From JALORV01 sp044225415 (GTDB lineage: Bacteria > Pseudomonadota > Gammaproteobacteria > Burkholderiales > Burkholderiaceae_F), in assembly GCA_044225415.1 (NCBI GenBank), contig JBGAIO010000010.1:1-42337 (forward strand): a stretch of DNA of 42,337 nucleotides. The letters are read 5' to 3'. Under the pieces are notes generated by a model. The model worked only from the letters and a program-made list of their open reading frames with translations. It was not told the origin of the DNA and ran no database searches. Positions 22,355-30,522 of this stretch are shown here, one piece after another. The stretch's first letter is position 1; each line of letters starts with the position of its first letter. The position numbers were made by a program, and so were the translations under genes.

Positions 22355-24879
22355 CGTTCACGCTCCCCGCTCCGCGCGCCGCGTGCGGCGGCCACGCCAC
22401 GCGGATACTCGCGCGCGAAGCGTTCGATCGCCTCGCGCCAGCGCCCCTGAGCCTGGGCGACGAAGTCCTCGATGACGGCGGTGTCCTGCGCATCCGTCGT
22501 CGCGACCGCATAGCGCAGCGCATCCGGCACGACGCGGCCCACCGTCGCGCCCTTGCCCTCGATGCGCACGAAGAACTCGCCGAATGCGCCCTTGGCCATG
22601 CGCAGGCTGCGCACCAGCTCGAACTCCGCGTCGTTCAGCGCGATGTAGTGGCGGATCTTCGCGAGCGAGCTTGCATCCTGCGGCAGCACGATCTTGGTGG
22701 CGGTGTTGGCGAGCAGCGCGCGGCCGAAGGGCGCGTCGAAGTCCTCGAAGCTCTGCGATACCGCGCCGAAGCGCCCGCCGAACGACCGGTAGATGCGCGC
22801 GGCGCGCTCCACCAGTCGCGCCGAGAAGTCGTCGCGCTGCGTGGCCCAGCCCTCGTCCACCAGCAGCGTCTTCGGCACGCCGGCCAGCTGCGGATCGGTC
22901 ATCACGCCGTCGACGAAGCGGAAGATCGCCAGCATCGCCGCGTTGGCGCAGCTCATCGACGCCACCAACCGCAGGTTGAAGAAGACGAGCCGGTCCTCGA
23001 CGGACAGCGAGGAGGCGCGGTCGAACAGCCGCGCGTACTTGCCGTCGCCGTAGTAGTCGCGGAAGCGCTGTGCGAGCTGGCTGCCCATGCGGCCTTCGAA
23101 GCCGGCGAGCTTCTCGACGATGTGCGACAGCAGCGTCTCGCGCGCGCCGTGATAGCGGAACGCCGTGTCCTCCGCGGCCAGCTTTGCAGCGTCGCCGAGC
23201 AGCAGGCGTTCCTCGCGCGTCACGTGGCTCGCCGAACTGCCGTCGACCACCATCGCGGTCAGCACCTCGGTCCAGAACTCGACGTTGGCCGGCGTCGGCG
23301 CGCCGTTGAAGGGATTGATCGAATGCGCGCCGTCGAGATCGAGCTCGACGTAGCGGCCATAGGCCAGCGCGAGCTTGCGGTAGTCCGCCTTCACGGACGT
23401 GAGATACAGCCGCGCGCCCGGGATGCGCAGCTCCTGCATCGCCAGGTCGTGCACCCAGAAGCTCTTGCCGCCGCCGGAGCCGCCCGACAGCATGAAGTTG
23501 GCGTTGGTGTCCGCGTGCCAGGTGCTGACCATCAGCGGCCGGCCCCAGCGATTGACGTACAGCGCATCGACGTCGCGCGCGATGCCCGACCACGTGCCGC
23601 CGGCGAAGGCCATGCCCGCGGCGTCATGCGACAGCATCCGACGCTGGCGGGCGAAGCTGCGTTCGGCGCTCGCCGACGCGGTGAAGGGCAGGCAGCCCTG
23701 CAGGATCAGCGACCCGCCGATGTCCTGCTCGACCAGTGCCGGCACGTCGAAGCGCGGGTGCAGGCCGTTGGCGACATAGGCGGCGGCCTCGTCGGCAGCC
23801 TCTGCGCTCGCCTCGTGCAGCACCGCCTGCAGCCGGAACAGCACGTAGCGCTCGCCTTCGAAGTTGCGCGCGATGGCCACGCCGATCGATTCGTTGATCG
23901 ACTCGAGTTCCTCCGCGTTCCACGGCAGGCGCATGCGGTTGTTGACGAAGCGGCGGGTCTTGAGCGCGAGGCGCGTCGCGCCCTGGTCGAGGGCGCGGAA
24001 GGTCGCCACCACCGTCAGGTTGCGCAGCGGCTGGAACAGTTCGTCGAGCATGCCGTCGCTCATGCCGGCCGGCTGCCACATCATCGACACGACGCGGAAG
24101 TGCCGGTCGCCGCCGGCGTCCGCGGACACGAAGCCGCGGAACCAGGCGTGCTGCGGGTCGGGTCGAAGGTCGACCATCGCGGCGATCGCCTCGCCGGCGT
24201 CGTTGGTGCTGACGTCGGGACGGTAGGGCGGCGAGCGATGCGCGAGTGCCGGGTTGAGCAGGCTCGCGATGTAGCCGGTCAGCTGCGGGGCCGTCATCGG
24301 TTCGAAGCCCAGGCCGGCCGCACGCAGCGACTGCACCGCTGCGCGAAAGGTGGCGCGCAGCTCGTCGTCGCGCCGTGTCGCGGCGCGAGCGCCGGTCAGT
24401 GGATTCAGCGCGCGACAGGACGGCGTGCGCAGCGCGAACACCAGGTCTTCGGTGGTCGGATGAAAGTTCAGCGATGCATCGTCCGGAAAGAACCCTGCGC
24501 GCTGCGCGTCCCGCAGTCGCGCGATCTGGGCGTGCACCAGCGGCGCCAGCGCGGAACCGACGCCGCCCGCGCGCTCTTCGAAGAGGCGCAGCGCGGCATC
24601 GAAGCGCGCCAGGTTGCGGCGGAAGACCTGCAGCGTCCAGCCGGCGGGCAGCGTGCGCACCAGCGCGTCGATGGCGTGTGCGACCCAGGCGCGGCCATCG
24701 GGCACCGACTCGACTGCGGGCACGTCGACCGCGAACGCGAAGCCGATGCCGCCATCGCGCAATGCGAGCGCGTGCGCGACCCCCGCCGCCTGCACGCCGT
24801 TCTCGTACGGCAGGTACGGCGCGAGGCGCAGGCGATCGGCCCGCGGATCAGCGCGTGCCGGGACGGGGTTCGCTGCCAT
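22351..24879 (-). CDS. traC: TraC/VirB4-like conjugative ATPase
   Basis: 842 aa from the ATG at 24879 (MAANPVPARADPRADRLRLA); the frame is open further upstream inside traV. N-terminal TraC domain with LAPYLPYENGVQAAGVAHAL, then the ATPase half: STWHADTNANFMLSGGSGGG leading into Walker A GGSGGGKS (466-473), Walker B TLLVDEGWAT (Asp675-Glu676), and the motif FGGRFGAVSQSFEDFDAPFG. Cytoplasmic VirB4-type ATPase that powers pilus assembly in F-like systems. Preceding gene is the TraV-like lipoprotein as in F. The length matches F TraC (875 aa). The start has only a weak ribosome site; it overlaps traV by 32 bases, so coupling is likely. Confidence 0.9.
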   Translation of the reverse strand: MAANPVPARADPRADRLRLAPYLPYENGVQAAGVAHALALRDGGIGFAFAVDVPAVESVPDGRAWVAHAIDALVRTLPAGWTLQVFRRNLARFDAALRLFEERAGGVGSALAPLVHAQIARLRDAQRAGFFPDDASLNFHPTTEDLVFALRTPSCRALNPLTGARAATRRDDELRATFRAAVQSLRAAGLGFEPMTAPQLTGYIASLLNPALAHRSPPYRPDVSTNDAGEAIAAMVDLRPDPQHAWFRGFVSADAGGDRHFRVVSMMWQPAGMSDGMLDELFQPLRNLTVVATFRALDQGATRLALKTRRFVNNRMRLPWNAEELESINESIGVAIARNFEGERYVLFRLQAVLHEASAEAADEAAAYVANGLHPRFDVPALVEQDIGGSLILQGCLPFTASASAERSFARQRRMLSHDAAGMAFAGGTWSGIARDVDALYVNRWGRPLMVSTWHADTNANFMLSGGSGGGKSFWVHDLAMQELRIPGARLYLTSVKADYRKLALAYGRYVELDLDGAHSINPFNGAPTPANVEFWTEVLTAMVVDGSSASHVTREERLLLGDAAKLAAEDTAFRYHGARETLLSHIVEKLAGFEGRMGSQLAQRFRDYYGDGKYARLFDRASSLSVEDRLVFFNLRLVASMSCANAAMLAIFRFVDGVMTDPQLAGVPKTLLVDEGWATQRDDFSARLVERAARIYRSFGGRFGAVSQSFEDFDAPFGRALLANTATKIVLPQDASSLAKIRHYIALNDAEFELVRSLRMAKGAFGEFFVRIEGKGATVGRVVPDALRYAVATTDAQDTAVIEDFVAQAQGRWREAIERFAREYPRGVAAARGARSGERER

Positions 24880-25333
24880 TGCGCGGCGACGAGCGAGGCA
24901 GGGGATCGGCCGGCGCCATCTGCGAGCGCGAGCCGTCGAGCGGCAACGTGCCGCCGGCCGGTGCGATCTCCGGCACGACCCAGCGGAAGGTCTCGACGGG
25001 AATCGCGACCCAGCTCGGATAGTGCAGGTTGCCTTCGCCGTCGACCCTCTGGTAGAAGAAGGCGAGGCGGATGTCCGGCGCGGCGACGATCGGTGCGGGC
25101 CGGTCCGGACGGAGGGGGGTCTCCACGATGCGCGTCGTCCCGCGGGGCGCGGCGCCGTCCCCGGTACCGGCAGCGCTGCCGACACCGACACCAACGCTCG
25201 CGCGGTAGGCCTCGTCCATTGACGACGTCGGCACTTTCACGTCGACCGCCGGGGTTGCGCAGCCGGTGAGTGCAATCGCTGCCAGGGTGGCGACGTGCTC
25301 AGCGGCTCGCACGCGTGAAGGTCTCGGCGACAT
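24848..25333 (-). CDS. traV: TraV-like outer-membrane lipoprotein
   Basis: 161 aa with GGAGG ribosome site before the ATG at 25333. Lipoprotein signal with lipobox in ATLAAIALTGCATPAVDVKV (Cys25). The mature part has MDEAYRASVGVGVGSAAGTG, RPAPIVAAPDIRLAFFYQRV and a WVAIPVETFRWVVPE segment. In F-like systems TraV anchors the TraB-TraK channel in the outer membrane (VirB7 role). Position between TraB- and TraC-like genes, lipobox and size support the call; direct sequence likeness is modest. It overlaps traB by 35 bases. Confidence 0.72.
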   Translation of the reverse strand: MSPRPSRVRAAEHVATLAAIALTGCATPAVDVKVPTSSMDEAYRASVGVGVGSAAGTGDGAAPRGTTRIVETPLRPDRPAPIVAAPDIRLAFFYQRVDGEGNLHYPSWVAIPVETFRWVVPEIAPAGGTLPLDGSRSQMAPADPLPRSSPRNGSEPRPGTR

Positions 25334-26504
25334 AGGCGCCCTCCGTCGGCAGGTCGAGCGGGTTGGTCAGCACCACGGTGACCGCGGTCTGCGCCCCGAC
25401 CTGGATCGACGGCGCAAAGAGCTTGTAGTAGGCCGCGATCTCCTCGTTCAGCGCGGCGCCGGCGCCCGACAGCGCGCCGCCGGCGATGGCGCGGCCCGCG
25501 TCGCCGGTCATCGTGCCGACGGTGCCGATCGGCGACGTCTGGAACGTCATCTGGTCCTGCACCATGACCCGGCCCGCGGCATCGAGCGCAGCGCCGAAGC
25601 TGCGCAGCGCGATCTTCTTTTCCTCGTTGGAGACGATCGTGCCGCGCACGCCGCGGATGCCGTCACCGCCGTCGACCAGCCAGCCGCCGACGTCCCACGT
25701 CTGCGAGCGGCCGTCGACGAAGTTGCAGGTCAGCCGCGCGGGCTTGCCTTCGATGCGGCCCGCCGCCAGATTGGCGCTCGCCTCGGCGGCGAGCATGCAG
25801 CCGTCGAGATCGACGACGAAGCCGTTGGCGGTGCGGTAGCTGCCTTCCAGTCGCACCAGCGCGGCGGTCGGCTGCGCACCCTGGGTTGCGACCATGCCGG
25901 AGAGCAATCGGCCGCGCACGAACCCGTTGGGCGGCACCACCGGACGTGCCAGCGTGTTGCCGGGTGCGGTCGGCGTGCCGCCGCGAGGGAGCGTGCCATC
26001 GGAAGCCGCTGCCGTCGTATCGATCAGCAGCGCGCCGCCGGCTCCCGCGCCGTCCGCCGGTGCGCCACCGATGCGCAACGGTTCCGACGCGGCTGCGGTC
26101 GGGCTGGTTGCGGCGGCGGTCGCCAGCGCGGCGCCGCGCGCGCGTTCTTCATCGAGCTCGCGGCGCAATGCGGCGTTCTGCTGCGCGACCTCACGCTTCA
26201 CGGCTTCGAGTTCGCGCGTGCCGGCCGACTGCAGTTCTGCCGCGCGCCGGTCGAGTTCGTCACGCAGCTGCTTGGCGAAGGCCGCGGAGAACTCAGCGGT
26301 GGCCATGCCGCGGCCGAGCGATGCATCGCCGGCGGCAGCGGCGACCGCGGGACGCGGCGGCGCGAGGTCGCCGACGGAAGTCCCGCCGTTGTGCTGCCAC
26401 GCGGCCACGCCCAGCAGCAGCGCGATCGCCGCGCCGAGCACGGCGACGATGCGCCAGCGACTGCGCGTGCGGTCCTGCTGCGGTGTCATCGCGATCGCGC
26501 TCAT
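25299..26504 (-). CDS. traB: TraB/VirB10-like channel protein
   Basis: 401 aa. One membrane span at about 17-37 (WRIVAVLGAAIALLLGVAAW), a periplasmic coiled coil at about 73-125 (KQLRDELDRRAAELQSAGTR), a Gly/Pro/Ala linker, and a C-terminal VirB10/TraB beta-barrel domain: VPPNGFVRGRLLSGMVATQG, ALVRLEGSYRTANGFVVDLD, GCMLAAEASANLAAGRIEGK, DGRSQTWDVGGWLVDGGDGI. This is the F TraB plan. TraB spans both membranes and forms the outer channel with TraV and TraK. It lies 15 bases after traK. Confidence 0.88.
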   Translation of the reverse strand: MSAIAMTPQQDRTRSRWRIVAVLGAAIALLLGVAAWQHNGGTSVGDLAPPRPAVAAAAGDASLGRGMATAEFSAAFAKQLRDELDRRAAELQSAGTRELEAVKREVAQQNAALRRELDEERARGAALATAAATSPTAAASEPLRIGGAPADGAGAGGALLIDTTAAASDGTLPRGGTPTAPGNTLARPVVPPNGFVRGRLLSGMVATQGAQPTAALVRLEGSYRTANGFVVDLDGCMLAAEASANLAAGRIEGKPARLTCNFVDGRSQTWDVGGWLVDGGDGIRGVRGTIVSNEEKKIALRSFGAALDAAGRVMVQDQMTFQTSPIGTVGTMTGDAGRAIAGGALSGAGAALNEEIAAYYKLFAPSIQVGAQTAVTVVLTNPLDLPTEGAYVAETFTRASR

Positions 26505-26519
26505 CGCTGCCCCATGGCT

Positions 26520-27221
26520 TCAGCGCGAAAACACCAGGTAGCCGCGCGCACGCGGCTGTTCGGTGCTCAGCTCCCACGCGTCGGCGGCAAAGGCGCGCAG
26601 CGTGCCGAGCTCGGGAATGTCGATGCGTACACCGGCGGGGCGGATCTCGAGTGCCGGCGCGCCGCCGGCGAGCTGCAGGTCGACCACGATGCCGACGAGC
26701 TGCGGCGCGCTCCACACTTCGCGCGCCGTGATCAGCAGTGGCGGCTGGGTCAGCAGCACGCGACTGGAGCGCGCACGTTCGAAGCCGGGCGCTGTGCCGC
26801 CGGTCATCATTGCGCGCAGCAGCGACGGTATCGATGCACGCGACGCCGCGCGATACTGCTCCTCGGCCTGCGCGGCGCCGGAGCGTACGTTGACGATCGG
26901 CAGGTACGCGCCCGCGGTGGCGAAGCGCGCCAGGTAGATCTGGCCGCTCGCCGTGCCGCGAAAGAACACGCGCTGCTCCTGCTCGGCGAGCGGCCGCACG
27001 ATCAGCGACCTGAAGCCCGCGCCGAAGGGCTTGATGTCGAAGCGGCTCGGCTGCTCGGCGCTCCAGCTCACGTCTTCCGGGAAGTTCAGCACCGTGTCGC
27101 TGCCGAGCTGCAGCGGCACGTCGATGTAGCGTCGGCCGTCGTAGACGACGTCGGTCGCGAGCACGCCGCCCGCCACCAGCAGCCAGAGGGCGAGGACCAG
27201 CAGGAAGCCGGCGCGGCGCAT
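26520..27221 (-). CDS. traK: TraK-like secretin-related periplasmic protein
   Basis: 233 aa; the ATG shares one base with the traE stop (TGATG). Signal peptide MRRAGFLLVLALWLLVAGGV, then a beta-rich domain: GSDTVLNFPEDVSWSAEQPS, RFDIKPFGAGFRSLIVRPLA, EQEQRVFFRGTASGQIYLAR. The 'L.FP..V......P' opening is typical of TraK/VirB9-type N-domains. A second small domain ends ARGYLVFSR. In F the TraK protein forms the ring with TraB and TraV. Place and size fit. Confidence 0.82.
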   Translation of the reverse strand: MRRAGFLLVLALWLLVAGGVLATDVVYDGRRYIDVPLQLGSDTVLNFPEDVSWSAEQPSRFDIKPFGAGFRSLIVRPLAEQEQRVFFRGTASGQIYLARFATAGAYLPIVNVRSGAAQAEEQYRAASRASIPSLLRAMMTGGTAPGFERARSSRVLLTQPPLLITAREVWSAPQLVGIVVDLQLAGGAPALEIRPAGVRIDIPELGTLRAFAADAWELSTEQPRARGYLVFSR

Positions 27222-27835
27222 CACGGCCGTGCCACGGCGGCGGCCGGCACGGCCGCGATGGTCACGTCCTCGAGCAGCACGCCGAGCTTGTTGCGCACGT
27301 CCGGCGCGCCCAGCCGGAAGCGCAGGCGTACCGAGCCTGCGTCCTGCTGCATCACGAAGCCGCCGCTGAAGAAGGCGCGCGCGCCCGCCGCCTCGTACAG
27401 ATAGTGCTCGCCGACCCGCGACAGCCTTTCCTGTGCACGGTCGAACACGAACGAGCGCGACTGGTTCTGCGAGCGCACCTCGGCGCGCAGCCGCTCGCCG
27501 GCTTCCTGCAGACGCGGCAGGAATGCGGGCGCGGCATAGCCTTCGAGCTCGCGCAGACGTTCGTCGATGTTGGCGGTGGTGAACACCGTGCCCAGCGACG
27601 CGAGGTAGCGCGCCGCGAGCAGCAGGTTCTCGTCCGACAGCCCGGCGATGTATTCGCCGGCGACCGCGCCCGGCACCACCATCACCGGACGCTCGGTGGA
27701 CAGGCGCGCGATCGTGTCGTCCTTGCGCAGCGTCAGCGCGAACTGAACCGTTGCGCCGAGCACGCTGACGCCGGCCGCGACCCACACCAGCCAGCGCATC
27801 TCGCGCACCGCGCGGTCGAGCTGCGAGATCTGCAT
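27221..27835 (-). CDS. traE: TraE-like inner-membrane protein (VirB5/VirB8-type)
   Basis: 204 aa starting MQISQLDRAVREMRWLVWVA. One membrane span at about 15-32, then a periplasmic domain with VMVVPGAVAGEYIAGLSDEN, LLLAARYLASLGTVFTTANI, RSQNQSRSFVFDRAQERLSR and the final VRLRFRLGAPDVRNKLGVLL. The order 'anchor, P..v...yl..ma...l.L..n.t' matches the F TraE family (TIGR02761), the VirB8 analogue. It lies 10 bases after traL. Confidence 0.85.
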   Translation of the reverse strand: MQISQLDRAVREMRWLVWVAAGVSVLGATVQFALTLRKDDTIARLSTERPVMVVPGAVAGEYIAGLSDENLLLAARYLASLGTVFTTANIDERLRELEGYAAPAFLPRLQEAGERLRAEVRSQNQSRSFVFDRAQERLSRVGEHYLYEAAGARAFFSGGFVMQQDAGSVRLRFRLGAPDVRNKLGVLLEDVTIAAVPAAAVARP

Positions 27836-27845
27836 GATGGAAGCG

Positions 27846-28115
27846 CTAGCGGCAGAAGCGCGGGCAGCGACGCGACAGCAGTCCGCCCACGCCGATGCCC
27901 AGGCGGCGATACAGCACCGCCTGCAGGAAGTAGCCGGGCGGACGTCCGGCGGTCAGCCGCGCATACGCCGCCGCGGCGACGATGCCGATGAGCAGCGCGG
28001 TGCCGACGCCGACGACGTTCTTCAGGCCGTAGAAGCACGCGAACACCATGATCACGTACTCGGCGAGGCGCTCGTTGCGATCGATGTGATGCGGTACGGG
28101 CCGCGGGGCTTCCAT
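27846..28115 (-). CDS. traL: TraL-like small membrane protein
   Basis: 89 aa, GGAG ribosome site nine bases before the ATG. Sequence HHIDRNERLAEYVIMVFACF, YGLKNVVGVGTALLIGIVAA has two hydrophobic segments, and the end is basic (YRRLGIGVGGLLSRRCPRFC). Size, two-span layout and position between the pilin-like and TraE-like genes fit TraL (VirB3 analogue) of F systems. Confidence 0.75.
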   Translation of the reverse strand: MEAPRPVPHHIDRNERLAEYVIMVFACFYGLKNVVGVGTALLIGIVAAAAYARLTAGRPPGYFLQAVLYRRLGIGVGGLLSRRCPRFCR

Positions 28116-28131
28116 GGCCGCGCGCTCCGCG

Positions 28132-28530
28132 CTACTGCTTCACCGGCGTGATGTTCTGCGTCGACGCCGAGCCCTGCTGCTGGATGTACTGCGCCACCGC
28201 GGGACTGAAGAACAGGATCACGCCGGCGAGCCCGGTCATCACCGCCGGCAGCGCGCCTTCCTTGACCCACAGGTAGACGGCCGCCAGGAAGAACAGCAGC
28301 CCGATCAGCAGGCCCGGCCAGCCATAGAGCAGGTTGATCAGCGTGTCCCAGAAGCCCTTGCCGGCGGGCGCTGCCTGGGCGAAGGCCGGCGCGCAGACCA
28401 GCAGGGCCGCCGCGCCCGCCGCGCAACTCGACAGGGATCCCGGCAAGGTGTCGAACCGCAGCGTCGCCCGCATCGAGCAGTGTGCGATCCGGAGTGGGCG
28501 TTGCGTGCTGCGCACGGCTGGACGAGACAT
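28132..28530 (-). CDS. traA: TraA-like pilin precursor
   Basis: 132 aa; AGGAG five bases before the ATG at 28530 decides the start. A long leader (about 50 residues) ends in the signal-peptide-like GAAALLVCAPAFAQA, leaving a mature part of about 80 residues with two hydrophobic spans: LLYGWPGLLIGLLFFLAAVY and ALPAVMTGLAGVILFFSPAV, separated by the short charged loop LWVKEGA. Small size, long leader and two-helix hairpin are pilin features (VirB2/TraA). The alternative is a VirB2-type membrane protein of the PFL_4702 kind. Directly upstream of traL as in F. Confidence 0.65.
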   Translation of the reverse strand: MSRPAVRSTQRPLRIAHCSMRATLRFDTLPGSLSSCAAGAAALLVCAPAFAQAAPAGKGFWDTLINLLYGWPGLLIGLLFFLAAVYLWVKEGALPAVMTGLAGVILFFSPAVAQYIQQQGSASTQNITPVKQ

Positions 28531-28637
28531 GGCAACTCCTGTGTCGTCGCAGCCGGTCGCGCATCCGGTGCGTGGTCTGCCGAGCGGTCCGCCGTCGAAG
28601 CGCTGGTGGCGGCGGGACGTGGTCGCGCGAAGCGTGT

Positions 28638-30383
28638 TCAGATCGTCGATGGCGAAGCGGCACGCGACAAGTCCCGTTGCGGATGCCGAGGGGCTTGACA
28701 CAGCAGGTCGGCCATGTCGAAGGCGGCCAGCACGTCGCGCGCGTCGCATTCGCCATGGCGCACGCGATGCATCGCATGCGCGGCGATCGTGCTGCCGCCG
28801 CCGTGCGAGCCGCGCCGCATGTGGGCCGCGCGCCAGCGCTCGCGCGCGGCATCGATGCCCTCGGTGCGCCAGGTCGCCAGCAGGTCGGCGTCGAACTCGA
28901 CGAGCTGCGTGCACACGACGCGGCCAGCGTAGCCCGCACGTCCCGCGCGGCAGCGCTCGCAGCCCTGCGGATGACGCAGCCGCAGCGTGCTGCTTTCGAG
29001 GCCCAGCCGCGCAACCGCACGCTGCAGGACGTGCTGCTCGTGCTCGGTGGCGGTGCTGCGCCATTCGTCGAGGTTCAGCCGGCATTCGCACAACCGCGGC
29101 AGCAGGCGCTGCGCGACGATCGCGCTGAGCACGCCCGGTTCCTGCAGCACCGCGGCATCGACCGCCAGATCGCGGCCGGTCAGGCGCGACAGCGCGATGA
29201 AAGCGTCACTGGCGTGCAGCGAGGCGGCCACGACGTGCCCGGTCAGCGCCATCTGCACGGCGAGCTGCGCGCCCGCGCGATCGCGGATCTCGCCGGCGAT
29301 GACGCCGTCCGGCGTGAAGCGCAGCACCTTGCGCATCGCATCGGCGAAGGCGTCGCCGCCGTCGGCGTCGCCGGCGCTGTTGCTGGCGATGGCGCCGAAG
29401 CAGCCGGGCGTGGCGACCGGTATCTGGAAGATGCCCGGCGTGTCGATCTCGGGCGGATCTTCGATCGACACCCACTTGCGCTGCGCGAAGCGCGGCGAGG
29501 TGGCGACCGCCACGTTCAGCGTGGTCGTCTTGCCGCTGCCGGTGGCTCCGGCGATCAGCACCAGCCCGCCGGCATGTCCCAGCGCGCGCGACAGTGCGGC
29601 CGCCTGCGGCGGCGCGAATCCCAGGTCGGCGAGCGAGCGGTGGCGCTGTGCAAGACCGTCCCACGTCAGCAGCCGCAGCGTCAGTCCGACGCCGCTGCGT
29701 TCGACGATCTGCTGCAGGCGGACCTGCAGGTTGTGCAGTCCGCAGAAGCGCGCCACGCCGGCGAGATCGGCGCGCGGCGACCACGCCGCCTTGCCGCGCA
29801 TGCGCTCGTCGAGCCGCACCGCCGCGAAGGCCGCGCGCATCAGGTCGAGGCCGTAGACGTTCGGGGCCTGCGACAGCGTGACCCACTCGCCGTGGATGCG
29901 CAGCCGCAGCGTCGTGCTGACGGCCTCTTCGTCCACGACGACGTCGACGTCAGACGCTCCGCGCTGAAGCGCGCAGACCAGCAGCTGCACGAGCTGCCGC
30001 GCGCCTTCGGTCGCGCTGGCGGTCGCCTCGGCGGCGATGCGCCGCCGCTCGGCATCGCGCCGATAGAACTCGCCAACGACAGCGGCTGACGCGCGCAGCC
30101 AGCGCGTCACCGCATGGCCGTGCGCGTGCAGCGCGGCCCGCCATTCGGCCGCGAGCTCCGGCGCGTAGTGCTCGTCCGCAAGCACGACGATGGCGTTGCC
30201 GGTGCTCAGGATCAGCGCGACGGCGGCCTGCCGCAGCCGCGGCGCGATCGCGCCCGGATCGGACTCGCGATCGGCGCTGAACGCGTACAGGCGCAGGTGC
30301 GCCGGTGCGGCGGCGAGGCTGTCGAGCCGGGCCAGCGCCTGGAACGCGGCCCACGGCAGGCCTGCGGGCAGGGATTGATCCAT
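28638..30383 (-). CDS. GspE/PilT-superfamily secretion ATPase heading the T4SS-like operon
   Basis: 581 aa, ATG at 30383. Residues about 110-260 are the N-domain (LVQLLVCALQRGASDVDVVV, the 'GASD' PilT/GspE signature, and LRLRIHGEWVTLSQ). ATPase core: Walker A GATGSGKTTTLN at 279, Asp box WVSIEDPPEIDTPGIFQIPV, Walker B LRFTPDGVIAGEIRDRAGAQ, His box GHVVAASLHASDAFIALSRL. A zinc-type cysteine set, RLCECRLNL and PQGCERCRAGRAGYAGRVV, resembles that of GspE/PilB. The protein is closest in plan to DotB/TraJ or GspE ATPases. Genuine F systems lack such an ATPase. A type II secretion or type IV pilus role is less likely since all neighbours are tra-like. About 106 bases separate it from the pilin gene. 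Confidence 0.88.
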   Translation of the reverse strand: MDQSLPAGLPWAAFQALARLDSLAAAPAHLRLYAFSADRESDPGAIAPRLRQAAVALILSTGNAIVVLADEHYAPELAAEWRAALHAHGHAVTRWLRASAAVVGEFYRRDAERRRIAAEATASATEGARQLVQLLVCALQRGASDVDVVVDEEAVSTTLRLRIHGEWVTLSQAPNVYGLDLMRAAFAAVRLDERMRGKAAWSPRADLAGVARFCGLHNLQVRLQQIVERSGVGLTLRLLTWDGLAQRHRSLADLGFAPPQAAALSRALGHAGGLVLIAGATGSGKTTTLNVAVATSPRFAQRKWVSIEDPPEIDTPGIFQIPVATPGCFGAIASNSAGDADGGDAFADAMRKVLRFTPDGVIAGEIRDRAGAQLAVQMALTGHVVAASLHASDAFIALSRLTGRDLAVDAAVLQEPGVLSAIVAQRLLPRLCECRLNLDEWRSTATEHEQHVLQRAVARLGLESSTLRLRHPQGCERCRAGRAGYAGRVVCTQLVEFDADLLATWRTEGIDAARERWRAAHMRRGSHGGGSTIAAHAMHRVRHGECDARDVLAAFDMADLLCQAPRHPQRDLSRAASPSTI

Positions 30384-30522
30384 CGGCGCATGCTGGGGAC
30401 GCGTTCCGCGCGCCGCAAGGCTCGCGGTGTCGGCGCGGGGTCTTGACGCCGCGATTCACGCGATCAGGGTATCGGCCATCCGGCGCGTTGCATCGACGGC
30501 GTCGACTCGGCAGCATCGCGGC

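Larger units (their letters stand above)
16234..30383 (-). other. Reduced F-like type IV secretion / pilus gene cluster with GspE-type ATPase
   Basis: Fifteen minus-strand genes in one run, most with start-stop overlaps. In transcription order: GspE/PilT-family ATPase, TraA-, TraL-, TraE-, TraK-, TraB-, TraV-, TraC-like, two unknown envelope proteins, TraF/TrbB-, TraH-, TraG(N)-like, and two small membrane proteins. The order A-L-E-K-B-V-C-F-H-G is that of F-type conjugation. No TraD-like coupling protein, relaxase, TraU, TraW, TrbC, TraN or lytic transglycosylase is found here. The single promoter region is most likely 30384-30522, shared with the divergent gene at 30523. Codon use looks like the surrounding genes, so transfer is not recent. 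Confidence 0.8.

Noticed and set aside
22039..25269. 1076-codon open plus-strand frame opposite traC
   Set aside because: Low-complexity Arg/Ala/His translation with no domain; the minus strand carries a full TraC with Walker motifs and coupled neighbours.
16234..30383. Calling the T4SS-like region an integrative conjugative element
   Set aside because: No integrase, att-like direct repeats, tRNA edge, relaxase or partition genes are visible; gene order is F-like, not the PFL_4695-4711 type.
28638..30383. Type II secretion or type IV pilus cluster based on the GspE-like ATPase
   Set aside because: No secretin, GspF/PilC, prepilin or prepilin peptidase nearby; all following genes are tra-like.
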